Made by a program: the position numbers and the translations under genes
Part shown: positions 32,120 through 43,948 of the stretch, one piece after another
Layout of the letters: each line of letters opens with the position of its first letter
Position numbering within the stretch: position 1 is the first letter of the stretch
Notes under the pieces: model-generated
Told to the model about the DNA's origin: nothing
Seen by the model: only the letters and a program-made list of their open reading frames with translations
Database searches by the model: none
Assembly (NCBI GenBank): GCA_022559985.1
Contig: JAFJTR010000053.1
Span: 62,001 to 126,000, forward strand
DNA length: 64,000 nucleotides
Direction: 5' to 3'
Source of the DNA: Parastagonospora avenae f. sp. tritici 18332-5
Taxonomy: Eukaryota; Ascomycota; Dothideomycetes; Pleosporales; Phaeosphaeriaceae

Positions 32120-34052
32120 ATGGGTATTCCTGAGTAAGTAGCTGATGCACATCAATCAACGGTTGCTCATGTCTTGACTGTAACAGCTTGAGAGATACGA
32201 TTGAGGCCTGCGAGGAAATCATGCCAATTGCCCAGCTCGCCGAGGAACACTTTCTGCGCAACAAAAGACCTTTGAAAATTGCTGTCGATGAATCAGATTG
32301 GCGATTTAACAATGTCTCCCCAGAGAAGGTCGCCGCAATCCGTCGCAGTACGTAGGACCCTAACCAGTGTAAGTACGCAACTAATCTCTGCATAGAAGTA
32401 CCGGCTGCCAATCCTGTCGAGAAGGCAATGTTCTACAGAATCTGCAACCTCTTGACGCTGAACATCGAATTCATCTTCGTCTTCGATGGTCCGGATGTCC
32501 CCCCTAAACGCGGTGGTACCTAGCATGGTCGCAGAGTCAGCCCAAAGGACCGAGAGCTTCTGAAAGAAACTCTGACACACTTTGGTATCCCATACATAGA
32601 TGCGCCCGGAGAGGCCGAGGCCGAACGCTGCCATCTACAGAAGCTAGGCATAGTCGACGCGGTGTGGTTGCAAGATTCGGATTGCCTGATGTTTGGCTGT
32701 ACCCTTTGGCTTCGCGACCACCGCATTCCCCAGGAGGAAGGCTATGATAACAGGAACAAAAAGCATACAAATAAGGCTGCTAAGATGGTGCAAGTGGTTC
32801 GTGCTGAAACTCTGGCCAAAAAGTACCGTTTGAAGCGTGAAGGCTGTGTGCTATTCGCCATGCTCGCCGGGGGAGACTACGACACTGCAGGCCTTACAAG
32901 ATGCGGTCCTTGTGCCATCGCTCGAAGCAGCCAAGTCTGGCCTTGGTATCAGCTTGTGCAATGCGAAGAATTAGGATGACTGTCATAGGTGGAGAAAGCG
33001 CGTGCTGAAGCCCTTCTCCAAAAGGAAGAACACCCAGATCACAGTGCCCGCCAACTTTCCAAGCTTTATCACCCTCCGGAAATATAACGCACCCAATGTA
33101 CACCCGGAATCATTCCATGATCGTAACAAGCAACTTCGATCGGACTACAAACGTTGCATAGACGAGGCTGCGCTATTCGGCGTGACAAGCCAAAGATGTA
33201 AGTCGTTACCGTATTGGCCGTATGTGCCAATAGGCTGCTAACCTGTTAATTCTCATAGTCAACATCTGGGCTCGACTATACATGGAATGGGTGGTACCGA
33301 CTATGCTCACTCGTGATCTCGCCGACAGAGATCCATCATTGGCACAAGATCACGTCCACGAAGTCGAATTGCTTCGATCAAAGCCAGCAAAGAAGCAGGA
33401 CAAGATCGTCAAGCAACTAGAAACCAAGATTGAATTCTCTCCCATGGGGTTGACGAAGCTACTGAGGCCAGTACCTGGCGGGACAGAGTGGAAGTTCTTG
33501 ATGGTCGCCGAAGACAATTTGTACGAATCGACCCATCGAGTCGAGTGCGTGATACCCACCTATCTACTTCGAAAGGTTCTGCCACCAGCATCGTTCGTAT
33601 CGCCCGCTACGGCAGCTAAATCGCAAACCCCGAAACGAACGCACGGTAGTGATGTCGATGCGCACGCTGAGCAACTTAGTAGTGCAACAAAGAGAGTCCG
33701 TATGGCTCAAAGTCCGATTGAAGTGGCTGCCAGCGGTAGCCCGAGCCTGTCCCGCTCGCTTGCTCGACAATCGACAACTACGCAACTTGCTGGAGACACT
33801 TTTCGATTAGGAGATATAGACGACAATAGCCCACTCTTCATCCGAAACTATCCCGCTAGGAATTCCGCTAGCAAGAATAAAGGGTCGAGCAATGTGATGC
33901 CCCCAGATGAGATTGCAGAGTTGGAAGAGCTAGACTTACAACGAGTTCTACGGCTGAGTCTAGAAACGCGATCTACCGCGGGCGCTCGTCCAGCAAAGCC
34001 TACAGGTACACCAAAGAGATCGGGTACATCCGAGATTATCGACTTGACCTGA
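32120..34052 (+). pseudogene. GEN1/Yen1-like XPG-family nuclease, inactivated
   Basis: XPG-family structure is clear. MGIPD at 32120 is split by an intron (acceptor before 32187). Then KIAVDESDWRFNN follows, and after a second intron FIFVFDGPDVPPKRGG. The metal-binding blocks PGEAEAERCHLQ and LQDSDCLMFG come next, then LLxxGGDYDT-like AMLAGGDYDTAGL. The C-terminal domain (STHRVECVIPTYLLRKVLP, then an acidic-basic tail ending EIIDLT) fits fungal GEN1-like proteins. Lesions: TAG at 32521-32523, a frameshift near 32920-32930 (CAIARSS should read on as LEAAKSGLG in another frame), and TAG at 32972-32974. A normal intron with TGCTAAC branch precedes 33260. Family members cut branched DNA such as Holliday junctions. 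This copy is dead unless the stops are bypassed. Confidence 0.8.
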
Positions 34053-34394
34053 AGTTAGGTAGAGCCTGAGTCGATGCGTCGTATGCGTCGTGAAATTTTG
34101 CGTCACGGGCTACTGCGTGATGGCAGGGAGCCAAGCAATCTGACCATTGCATATTCCGATACATCAAGTACACTAGTTAGCAAGGCCTCATTACGAACAT
34201 TCATGAATCAAAAGCCATACATCTTTTTCCTTTTTCAGACGTCATTATCTCTAGCTACAGTACTCTATGGCGCGCCAGTCCACGCAGGTGGTCCAGGTAT
34301 GTTGTATGTCTATCAATCATCAGCATCGGTTTCTACATACAATCCTTGCCTACTCACGGTTCGATTCGCCACCTCTGGTGAGTATATATCGATA
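34053..34394. other. Intergenic between convergent genes
   Basis: About 340 bp between the nuclease relic and the AA9 gene. No gene is seen. Confidence 0.45.
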
Positions 34395-35177
34395 TTAATC
34401 TCCGGTTCTGTCTCCGATCAGCAACCGCCTCCCATCGTGAACATCAGCAAACTCACGAGCCATACTCCACACTCCCGGAATTTTCGCCATATACTCCTTC
34501 CCCGGAAACTCCTGCCCACTCCCACTAACATCCAAATGCGCACACTCAGGATAGAACTGCGGCTTATTCGCACTATGCAAACTGATAATCTCATGCCTGA
34601 CAACATACCTCCCCGGCCTCAAGTTCTCCGGAATCGTCTCGGGCCACAAACTCGGACTGCCATCCCACATACTAAACGACTTCTGGAACCACGTTCCTTC
34701 TTCGATGGTACCTTCCAGTAGACCTCTCTGACCGATCTTGAACCAGTCGGCTGTGGAGCTGTCGAAGGTGTGGCAGTCGTTGGCTTCGTTGGCGCAGTAC
34801 GCGAGCCATGCGATCATGGGGCCGACGGTGTGTACCCAGTACCCGTATACTGCGGTGATGTTCTGACCTGCTGTGATGGGAATGTATGCGCGTGCAGGCG
34901 TGCCGGGTGTGTTGCATGAGAGGGAGATATTGTTGGTTTCGAAAATGGGGTTGTTAGTGATCCATTTGCGTTGGACCATCCATGGTGCGAAGTCTTGCGT
35001 CGTTTGGTCGCTAAAGGGGTCGTAGCTTCTTTTGCGTCAGATCATGCATATGAATCTAGGTAGGAGAAGTTCGCACCCTGGATACCATGTGTCTCCGACG
35101 GTGTAGTTCAGCGCGCCGCCGTGGGCGGAGACGCATTGCGCGGCGCCGCCGACGATAGTGAAAAAGATTTGCCACAT
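34395..35177 (-). CDS. AA9 lytic polysaccharide monooxygenase
   Basis: Two exons (35177-35077 and 35028-34395) encode 244 residues. The signal peptide MWQIFFTIVGGAAQCVSA is followed directly by His19, the N-terminal histidine that binds copper in AA9 enzymes after cleavage. The second histidine of the brace is in YVVRHEIISLH, and the axial region QFYPECAHLDVSGSG is typical. WFKIGQRGL and the PGRYVV block are also family hallmarks. The enzyme oxidatively cleaves cellulose or related glucans outside the cell (family knowledge). No CBM1 domain is present. The gene is divergent from the CE1 esterase and shares about 610 bp of upstream DNA with it. Confidence 0.92.
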
Positions 35178-35787
35178 TGTGAGCTAGATTTAAATCACGG
35201 CGCGAAGAAGTCGAGCTGACTGCGAACTCGGTCTTGGATACGCTGAGTGATTACTAGGTCAGTGACACTGATCACACTGGACACGTAGAAGTGTGGACAA
35301 TGATCCGTGACGAAACTCCCCACCAAACTGCAGTCTGGCATTTGTAGACTATGCTATAATTTGAATCACGATTGGCGATTGGCTGCGTTGTTGATGCGCT
35401 CATTCAGCTTGCGGCTTCTAAGCTTTTCACTCTGATATGAGCACCTTGCTTCCGTAAAACAATCCCGCCATTCAAATGTAAGCACATCATCATGAACCGG
35501 TAGTTGTTGCTGCTCTATCGAGGAGCAAACGTGGGGAAGCAGGGGTTGCTTCATATACGGGTAAATCGGTGAAAAGCTTGTGACGATGCTTGATTGCGGA
35601 ACTAACGCGTCCTTGGGTACAAAAAAAGTGCACCAGGATATGAGTTAACAATCACCGTACAAGTACACGTGCACAAGGTATGGGGGTGACGGAAGACCCC
35701 ACTGCTCGTATGTGGAGAAGTTGAATGTATAAGTATAACTATGGCAGTGGTACTGCCATCAGACCTACTCTGCAGACTTTTATCGCT
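35178..35787. promoter_or_regulatory. Shared upstream region of the AA9 and CE1 genes
   Basis: The 610-bp divergent region contains three matches to the CreA carbon-repression consensus SYGGRG as GTGGGG: minus strand at 35318-35323, plus strand at 35531-35536 and minus strand at 35697-35702. A TATAAG at 35728-35733 lies 60 bp before the CE1 start. Carbon repression by CreA at such sites is established for fungal polysaccharide-degrading enzymes; its action here is inferred. Confidence 0.45.
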
Positions 35788-36755
35788 ATGCATCTCCAAG
35801 TCATTCTACCCATTTTGGCTCTAAGTTCAGCTTCATTCGCTGCTCAACTGATGCAAGTCGCAAATTACGGCGGCAGTGCGCGTGCCAAACCCGGAATGTA
35901 TGTGGTATGTCATGTTTTGCAATCGATGCTGACAGTAATTGCAGGTGGGTGTATGTGCCCGATCAAGTAAAGAGCGATGCTCTAGTCGTAGCGATTCACT
36001 CGTGCCAATCGTCCGCGCAGAAATACTTTCAGAACAGCAAGATTCCATGGAAGCAGGGTTCTGATGCCAAGGGCTATGTGACATTGTGGCCGAGCTCGAC
36101 CACCGAGTGTTGGGACGTATCCAGCAGGTCTTCGCTCTCGCACAATGGTGGTGGCGACTCTAATGCGATTGCGAACATGATTACATATGCGATTGACAAG
36201 TACAAAATTGATCCAAAGAAGGTCTTCGTTACAGGTGGATCATCGGGAGGTGAGTGCTTCAGAAGCCATGTATCAGAGCCACTCTGACATGTCTTAGGCA
36301 TGATGTCCAATGTCCTGGCGGCGACATACCCGGAACTCATCTCTGCTGTGTCGCTATACTCCGGCGTACCGGCAGGTTGCTTCGTATCTTCTTCTGGAGC
36401 ATCCGCTGCCTGGAACAACACCTGCTCAGGCGGACAGTCTATCTCGACCGCGCAGCACTGGGGAGATGTAGTGCGAGGAATGGATGCCGGATACAACGGG
36501 ACAAGACCGCGGATGCAATTCTGGCACGGGAGTGTTGACTCAACACTATCACCCAAGAACTACGACGAAACATTGAAGCAATGGACCAACGTCTTCGGCG
36601 TATCTACGACCCCGACAAAGTCGCAAAAGGACACACCAGAGAAGAACTATAGGACGGATGATTTCGGCCCAAACGTCCAAGGGATCTGGGCTGTAGGAGT
36701 CGGGCATTCTGTTCCGTCGCATCTAACAATTTCCGAGGCTTGGTTTGGCTTGTAG
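35788..36755 (+). CDS. CE1 family (PHB-depolymerase-like) acetyl xylan or feruloyl esterase
   Basis: Three exons (35788-35897, 35945-36249, 36298-36755) encode 290 residues. The signal peptide is MHLQVILPILALSSASFAA. The catalytic serine is in VFVTGGSSGGMMSN, whose codons are split by an intron. The acidic residue is likely in FWHGSVDSTL and the histidine in AVGVGHSVPSH. WVYVPDQ near the start and QSSAQKYFQNS are common in this esterase family. It is secreted and would remove acetyl or feruloyl groups from xylan; which one cannot be told from sequence. There is no C-terminal binding module. The divergent AA9 neighbour supports a role in plant polymer breakdown. Confidence 0.88.
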
Positions 36756-36843
36756 CGCGCCAGCGAAGTCGTTTGGGTCATGCCGAACATCGCGTACATA
36801 CTTTCTACTTGGTACAGTCGTGTCATTGCTTTAATATGTTTGC

Positions 36844-38754
36844 TCAACGGCTTTCCGTCCTGCGATGAATATGGACCGGGGTAGGCACCTCAAGCGTGTT
36901 CTTTCTCTTTGGTCTTCGGGACGGACTTGTGTCTGGTCGCGGCGATGCTTGAGTTGGTGGCGTCGAACCGCCCTCAAGACCAGAGTTGGAAGCGATACTG
37001 GGCGCATATGTACTTTCCGCTCTTGATCTTTCCGCCCGTAAGACGGTATACTGCTCGCTGATACGTCCGATCGCGGCGTTGCGCAAAGGCTCACCGGGTA
37101 TCTCTGGAAATGCATGTGCCTTTTGGTCCCTATAATCTGAAACATCAAGCTTGTGGTGAGCCGCATTACCGAGATAGTTCGCCGCAGATGTGAACCATTG
37201 GCGTACTCGTGGCCTGCCGGCTGTTGGATCGTCTTCGCCATTCCGGTAGCGCGTACCTGCTGTCGCACTCCGTTCAATAGCAGGTTCTGTTATTGTTGGG
37301 ATCCGTCCGATATCGTTAGACGTCGTCGTCCGTATGCCGAGCCCAGAAACCCCTGGACCCGCTCCAGAGGAATGAGGGTCATCAGGAAATCGACTTGGGG
37401 ACACTTCGCGGTCACTTTCTGACCCACGCTGGAGATACTCAGATGTATGGGGTAGTGTTGTGTGCTTTTCTTGCAAATCCTCCTCTTCCTTGTACCAGAG
37501 AAGATAAAGTGAGCCCAAGGCCGCAATCACTGTACCTGCAATAGGTGCCCATTGGCCTATCCAATGTTAGCGCGGTAGACGTGGCAGGTTTAATAGATCG
37601 TACCAACTGCTGCCATGGGCTCAGTCTGATAGGCGACCTGTTTACTGAAGAAGTTGGCTTCGCCGAAGCTCAAGATAGCAATAACAGCTCCACCAAAAAG
37701 CGGAATCTCGACAACGCTCAAGAACATCCGCACGACGCTATTAATCCCCTTCAGCTCACGTACAGTGACATTAGCACCTTCGACAGGCTCGTCCAGGTTT
37801 TCTTCGGCTTCGCGTCGCCTCTTCCAATTAATCTCAAGGATCTTGTCCCATGTAAAGATAAGACTTAGAATTGCCTGCCCAGACAGTTTCAAGTCAGCGA
37901 TCGTGATCTATTCAAGTCGAAACGAATCGGCGAAATATGTAGCAGCATGACTGGGTACGCACTGGAATACAAAAACCTGCAGCTAGAAGCATTCCTGTGT
38001 TGAAGCTCAACCTAGTCGGAGCAGGTACGACATATATCTCACTCGCAGCTCCCCCACGCAAAGGAGAGAATGGCCCGTCTTTGTCGCTGCATCTCAAGTC
38101 GCAGGTTGTATTTCCGTATGGGAAATTCTTCTTAGTGAGGTTCGGGACGCCCGCTTGCGCAGAGGTACAACCAATTGGTGTCGCCCTATAGAACTCGACA
38201 CAAAGAGCGATGAGTCCAGCGAGTATAAGTATAGTCCATAGAAAGATAACATTGCGTCCAGGGTCGTAGAAATACGTTTTGGATAAGCGAACGGTAAGTG
38301 GCGCCGCCAGAATTGCGATTGAGCAAAATTGAAAGGCTCCGTATATGTCCATGTCAACCGCGCCTAGATTTTGTGGTGGTTAGATCCTGGGTGGAGTTCT
38401 TGGATCTCTTGGTGGTGTTGTGGGAACTAACCATTCACATGCGTGCTCGCCAGCACGATGGCGTGTATTGCAGCAACACTGGGCAGAACGAGCGCGGCTG
38501 CCAACAACGCTCCTCTTAGCCACTCTGCTTTACGCGCAAAGATACATGTGATAACTAGAACATAGTACAACTGTAGCCGATTGTAAGCTTTGCATGCTTG
38601 GATCGTACATTTCGTGGTTTGGACTTACGATTCGACTTCCAGCCCCGTACTGGCCAGAAACAGGGAACGCGCATACGACCTGAAGAGGAGCTGGTGACGT
38701 GCTATTTGCTGCGCTACGCGCAGAAAGCTCAAGTAACGGTGCAATAGCCGGCAT
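36844..38754 (-). CDS. Fungal multi-pass membrane protein, unknown function
   Basis: Five exons (38754-38629, 38570-38432, 38363-37963, 37874-37604, 37556-36844). About seven hydrophobic segments are visible: LYYVLVITCIFA, ALLAAALVLPSVAAIHAIVL, FQFCSIAILAAPLTV, VIFLWTILILAGLIALCV, NTGMLLAAGFCIPAILSLIF, a segment around FGGAVIAILSF, and a final one around IAGTVIAALGSLYLLWY. Between the fourth and fifth lies an extracytosolic-looking loop with paired cysteines (NTTCDLRCSDKDGPFSP). The C-terminal 200 residues are polar and probably disordered. I recall similar proteins as conserved hypotheticals in filamentous ascomycetes but know no function. An in-frame ATG 39 bp upstream (38793) is a possible alternative start. 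Confidence 0.72.
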
Positions 38755-39341
38755 GACTATTCGGTGCTTTTGATGCGGCCACTCTAGCGACAACGGATTT
38801 CATTGCGCTGCAGATTGGGTGTGGTAACCAGAGGCGCACATAGGAGATGTATGCAATTCGCGACAAGTGAGGCGTCCAGGCGACCGCCGTAGCTGACTAC
38901 AATTGTTCACCGGTGGAAGCATCTCATCAATCGCCTGTCCTTAGTCTGACGGGCATTGAGGCTGAGTCACAGGAATGACCTCCGCCCGTCCTAGTTGGGT
39001 GAGCCGAGAGCGCCAATGTCATCCTTGGCCGCCGTGGCTGCGGCATGCCTAGCTTTTCAGCAACCGAGAACTTGTACAAGAGCCTCACATGCCTACGGGA
39101 GCATGACCAGGCGAAGCGGTGTTTCGAATGCATCCGAAGCTCGACCGAGTAGCCTGGGAGTGACGTGCATTTAAGCATCAACCAAGCAACGACCTTGGCA
39201 GACCGCCTGCCCAACCATCAGCACGTGCCTCAAGCGCAACTATTCTATCGCCCAACGGGCGCACAGTGCACGACCTAAGGAGGTGAAGTATTTTACTGAC
39301 ATGTTTGTTGCTGCTTCTTACAATTCACAGCTTTTGCAAAG
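38755..39341. promoter_or_regulatory. Divergent upstream region of two membrane-protein genes
   Basis: About 590 bp between the start codons of the membrane protein and the transporter. No gene and no motif I would stand behind. Confidence 0.4.
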
Positions 39342-41522
39342 ATGATACCCTCGCTACTCTCGCGTGCTGCTGAAGCCGACACGGAAGTGCAGGACCTCGA
39401 TACTAGCAAGATCAGAGAATGGCGATCGATCGTGACTCTCATCGTCTTTGTTCTGACCAGTAAGCCAGAAGCATACCAACAGGAACTTGTTTCTGATCAA
39501 CCACAACAGACATTAACGTGCTCTTTCCCTTTCATATACCCTTATTCCTTCCGCGCATAGTCTGGACTGGTATTCTCAATACCTTCAGTGCGCTCCGGAT
39601 CATCGACCCACCGCAACATCCCACCCGGACCGAAAATGGAAAAGCTGGCGCTTTTGTGCGATTCAGATTTCCTATGGATTTCATTACAGCTCCTTTGATT
39701 GCTGATCTGTTCCTTCTGGCCATCTCAGCCATCGGAAGAAAAGAAGTCCATGATGGTACCATCGGTGCAAGAGGCATTGAACCTTACGATATCATGCTTT
39801 TCTTCCTCTCACTGGCATACATTGCAATTTCGGTCGATGCATCAGGCTTGATCAGATGGCTTGCATTCAAGGTTCTGCAGAAGGGAGGCAAGGTCGGACA
39901 TAGACTTTACTTCTACCTGTACGCCTTCTTTTTCAGTCTTACCGCGTTCATTGGAAATGATCCTATCATTCTATCCGGTACCGCCTTCTTGTCGTACATG
40001 ACGCGCGTGTCTAGCAACATCAAGCACCCTCGCGCTTGGATTTACACCCAGTTCGCTGTTGCAAACATTGCATCCACTATCCTGGTGTCCTCGAACCCCA
40101 CAAATCTGGTCCTAGCTGGAGCTTTTGGCGTCAGGTTTATTAATTACACAGCGAACGTAATCGTCCCCGTGCTTGTCACAGGAATCGTCCTGTTTCCATT
40201 CCTACTTTACATCATCTTCCACGATGAGTCGCTCATCCCAGCATCCATCAAGATGGAGGATCTACCTGAGGAACTGAAAAACAAGAAGCCCGTTAATCCC
40301 AACATTCCGTATGCGAAGGGTGAGAATGACGAACGCGAGCGCGAGAAAGACCCCAATACCGACGAGGAGGAAGACAAGAAATTGTCGCTAGAAGAAATCT
40401 TGAATCCATTTCTCGACAAGAAAGGCGCTATCATTGGTGCTTGCATCATGGCTGTTACTCTTATCACTGTCCTCGCCCTCAACGCATCGACATCCAGCAG
40501 TGGCCACCCTCGGCCGGTCTTCTGGGTCACTCTGCCCGCAGCTGTTGTCCTGTTTTGCGTTGACTTGACATTTGGATGGCTGAAACGGAAAGAGACGCGA
40601 CAAATCGCCCATGAGGGCAGGCAAAGAGCTGAACTCGCGCAGGCTGAGCGAGCTGAAGTGAGGCGGAAATCCATCGCCCAAATCGATGGGGATGCAATTG
40701 AATTGAGCGAATCACCTCACTCTACTGATGTTTCTGATGAGAAAGCCTTCACTTCTGGAGCGGCATCATCGAGTGCACAGGCACCGGAGAAGACTCAGAC
40801 ATTCGACGACAGCCATGTCTCTCAGCCCGAAGAAGGAAAGACACCTCAGTCAAAACAACGGACCACGCTTGTCTCTATCGTTCGACATTCGTACATGTCT
40901 GCGCAGGAGACTTTCCCCACCACAATGACCGTCTTCCACCATTTACCACTACCCCTCGTTCCATTCGCGTTCTGCATGTTCGTCCTCGTACAAGCCCTCG
41001 TCACCAAAGGCTGGGTTCCCGTCTTCGCTTACGGTTGGGACCACTGGGTTGAGAAGACTGGAACAGTTGGCGCAGTCGGAGGCATGGGCTTCGTATCTGT
41101 TATTCTTTGCAACGTAAGCCCCGTCACATCGTACCTTCCTTTAATTTTACGCTAACACATATCAACAGTTCGCCGGCACAAACATCGGCACCACAATTCT
41201 CATCTCCCGCGTCATCCAAGCATGGCAAGAAATTCACAACCAAAACGGCATACCAATCTCCGATCGCACGTTCTGGGGCACTGTTTACAGCATGGCCATC
41301 GGTGTCAACTATGGTGCTTTCAGCTTGGCGTTTAGCGCGTCCCTGGCGGGTATGCTGTGGCGCGATATTCTGGCAAGGAAGCATATTCGCGTCGGCGGGC
41401 TGGAATTTGCGCGTGTCAACTTGCCAATTATTGCTATCACGATGGTGGTTGGATTGACGGTGCTCATTGGGCAGATTTACATTGTTAGAGGTGAGGGACC
41501 GTATTATATTGCACCATCTTAG
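39342..41522 (+). CDS. ArsB/CitM-like (ion transporter superfamily) anion transporter
   Basis: Three exons (39342-39459, 39510-41113, 41169-41522) encode 691 residues. There are about ten to twelve hydrophobic segments, split by a long charged central loop (roughly residues 250-290, DEREREKDPNTDEEEDKK) and a second large loop of about 130 residues. The first half contains FIGNDPIILSGTAFLSY and VANIASTILVSSNPTNLVL. The second half has LCNFAGTNIGTTILISRVIQ, the paired GN/SNPTN and GTNIG hairpin motifs of the DASS/ArsB/NhaD group. The substrate cannot be told; dicarboxylate, sulfate or arsenite are options. The last intron falls inside the second hairpin motif. Confidence 0.82.
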
Positions 41523-41692
41523 AAGTGGTGGGCATATCTGGCATGTTCTCCTTGTCAGCCTTTAATCGTTAAGCGTTTTTTGAGTCCGCACTGAGCAGTT
41601 CCCGTATGCTCATTCAGTGCTTTCCCCAACTCTCTCGATTCGTTTGGTCTGAACTTGTGTGTTTGCTGCAATGTGTTCTTCCCTAACAGGTC

Positions 41693-42563
41693 TTACCCTC
41701 GCGATTCCATTCGTAGCTTGCCACCAGGTCCAGAGTGGTCGTGCCACTGGCAGCGATCCAGTACGGTCCATGCTGCCCTCTTCATCGGCTCAGCAGCCTG
41801 ACCTCTGGATATTAGGATTGGAAGAGCGTCCAGTACGAACTGAACAGGGATTTCCTTTAACTCGTCTTCCAGTCGTTCCCAGAATGAGGAGCCTTTGAGG
41901 AGCGTACAAATGTCGACCATGAATCTCCGCAACGCAGCACCAGACGCAGTGTTTGCATATGCCCATGGAACATGGCGATCTGGCGTTTTCCACCTCGCCG
42001 TAATTCTCTCATGCAACATGTCGATGGCGGCGTTGCAAAGACCTGGCACTCCGCGCAGGTCGCCGAAGGTCCATATCTTGCATAAAAGCGTGGATGAAAG
42101 ATAGAAGTCGGTCGCTGATGCGCCTTCAAGGCTCTCTGGTATATCCTTCAGTCTACCTGTCCAGATCCAGCATAGAAATGCTTCAAAGACGGCATGGTTC
42201 TCATTTAGCCTTAGCTCCCCGTCCTTGCTGCCAATGTCGCTGTCCAGATCAAGCGCTGCGACAAAATACGAAAAGCGCAACCTGAGTAGACCGCGAGGAA
42301 TCTCATGGGCTTGAACGTCATCTTTTAAAGTGTCTTTCAAGACGTATGTTTTTGCCATGTCGTTCATATCATAGCAAGTGCTATGGGTTGCTGTTAGTAT
42401 CTTGAAATGGCGCATTGCTCGAGTGAGAATTTTACCTAGCTGCTTGCAGCGCGAGTCCAGAGCATCGAGAGAAATCTGAACTTTTGGGTAAGAAAAACCC
42501 CGGGGGCTTCTTGGCATTCAGAGATGTTGACGATGTCGACGGTGCAGCCGCCTGAGATGCCAT
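41693..42563 (-). CDS. BTB/POZ-like protein
   Basis: Two exons (42563-42436 and 42380-41693) encode 271 residues. The middle fits fungal BTB proteins: DGELRLNENHAVFEAFLCWIW (the FxxFLxWIYTG-type block) and then LCKIWTFGDLRGVPGLCNAAID (the helical LYxLADKYxxPxLxN-type block). The usual N-terminal BTB strand and FxVHK motif are not clear, so the first 60 residues may be divergent or mis-modelled. Such proteins often mediate protein-protein contacts or serve as cullin-3 adaptors; nothing more specific can be said. Confidence 0.6.
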
Positions 42564-43419
42564 CTTTGGTGCCACCACTTCAGCTCGGGAGTTGTCAATT
42601 TGTCGCAGGGTTGGGAAAGATCTTGCAGAGATTGGCTCAAGACAATCAAACATTGTGCCCGTTTGTGCCAAGCTTCTAGCGCAATCGGGGCCTACGAGGT
42701 GAAAGCGCATCGCAGTATTGAATCTTGACACCAGTCGCAGTCGCTCGAAAGATCGTGCTCTTGACTTCCTGTGCTTAGGCGTGTCAAGGCACATACGTAG
42801 CGAATGTGTCAAACGCAGTGATGTGTAATTTTCTAGCCGGGAGGCATTCATAGCCGTTTTACAAAATCCAAGAGCACTGGAAAAGCTTTGAAGATATACA
42901 GCCTCAGCAATCGCCATGACGCCAAGTGGTAGCTACTTCTGAGAAGAGCACCGTCTGGTGATTGTCGGAGGATGTGGCAGAGATACAACCTCACCGAGGT
43001 CAGCATACGGGAAATGTTCAGCGTGGGTTCAAAAAGACCTGGACACCAGGCGTCGGCATGCTTCCTGCCCGTCATTTCCTCGAAAGAAGAAGGGAAGAGG
43101 TAGCCTGTACATAATCAAAGATCTCTATAGGTTTAAGCGGAACATCTCGTAGCTGCGTACATATTCATGCTCCTATGAAAACTTATCATGAAATACCTCC
43201 AGATAGTCAGCTCATATCGTGTAGATGCAAAGCGGGCATAAATTTTGCCGCTGCCTGATGTGAATAGAGATGACAACATGCCACAGAATGTTATCGTGAC
43301 ACAACAGCTGAAGCAAGCAGTGATAGAGCGATCATGCTGCACAATTTCCGAGCTCATTCAACTCGGCGGTCAGATGAACTACAAGTGAATAACACACCTG
43401 GGCAGTCGCGTGACATAGT

Positions 43420-43427
43420 TGACGTCA
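43420..43427. promoter_or_regulatory. CRE/ATF palindrome TGACGTCA
   Basis: A perfect 8-bp CRE palindrome 522 bp upstream of the scytalone dehydratase start. bZIP factors of the ATF/CREB type bind this sequence. A role here is inferred. Confidence 0.35.
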
Positions 43428-43866
43428 TGTGACTGCGTGTGCTAGATCTTCAGCGCGAATGCTAAGACTAGTGCACAGTTTGCAAGCCTGCTGCGAACGC
43501 TAAGGCGATATTATTAGTATCGATGCGGATGTTTCGAGGGCCAAACACAACTGTGGTGATGGTGCGGTGATCTGTTGTTGCGGCTCGCCTTCCAAGGTTC
43601 GGAAGGAGTTCCTCTTGGCCCATGCGTCATGCGTGCCCAACTCGTCAGGAGCATTTACCCCAGCGTTTCCATCCGTGACGCGATAATTTGAGCCTACAAA
43701 CAACCGGCAAATGCGAAACATGCTGCATCTATGAATGGCACCGGCCCCGTTTGCGCCTGCCGGACGAGTGTGTCGAGCCTCGGGGCCGTTCGCTGCGGTG
43801 CGGGGACCCGAGACCCTCGCAGTGAACGGTTGATACACCGAAGGGTACTCCTGCATGTAGGTTCGA

Positions 43867-43872
43867 TATAAA
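43867..43872 (+). promoter_or_regulatory. TATA box of the scytalone dehydratase gene
   Basis: TATAAA lies 77 bp upstream of the ATG at 43949, a plausible distance for a fungal TATA box with a short leader. Confidence 0.5.
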
Positions 43873-43948
43873 GACCATAGCAAGACATCATGGTCTTGCA
43901 AAGATCCAGAATATACACCTTACCATATAATCAAACAACGACTCCAAC

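Larger units (their letters stand above)
42564..43948. other. Long intergenic region upstream of scytalone dehydratase
   Basis: About 1.4 kb without a convincing gene. Its right part is the promoter of the melanin gene; the CRE-like and TATA sites are listed separately. Frames at 42850-43080 and 43500-43900 show no domain. Confidence 0.45.

Noticed and set aside
34074..34721. 215-codon plus-strand frame
   Set aside because: Its right half is antisense to the AA9 coding sequence and its left part has no recognisable features.
43500..43901. 133-codon minus-strand frame upstream of scytalone dehydratase
   Set aside because: No domain or signal. It overlaps the promoter and TATA box of the melanin gene.
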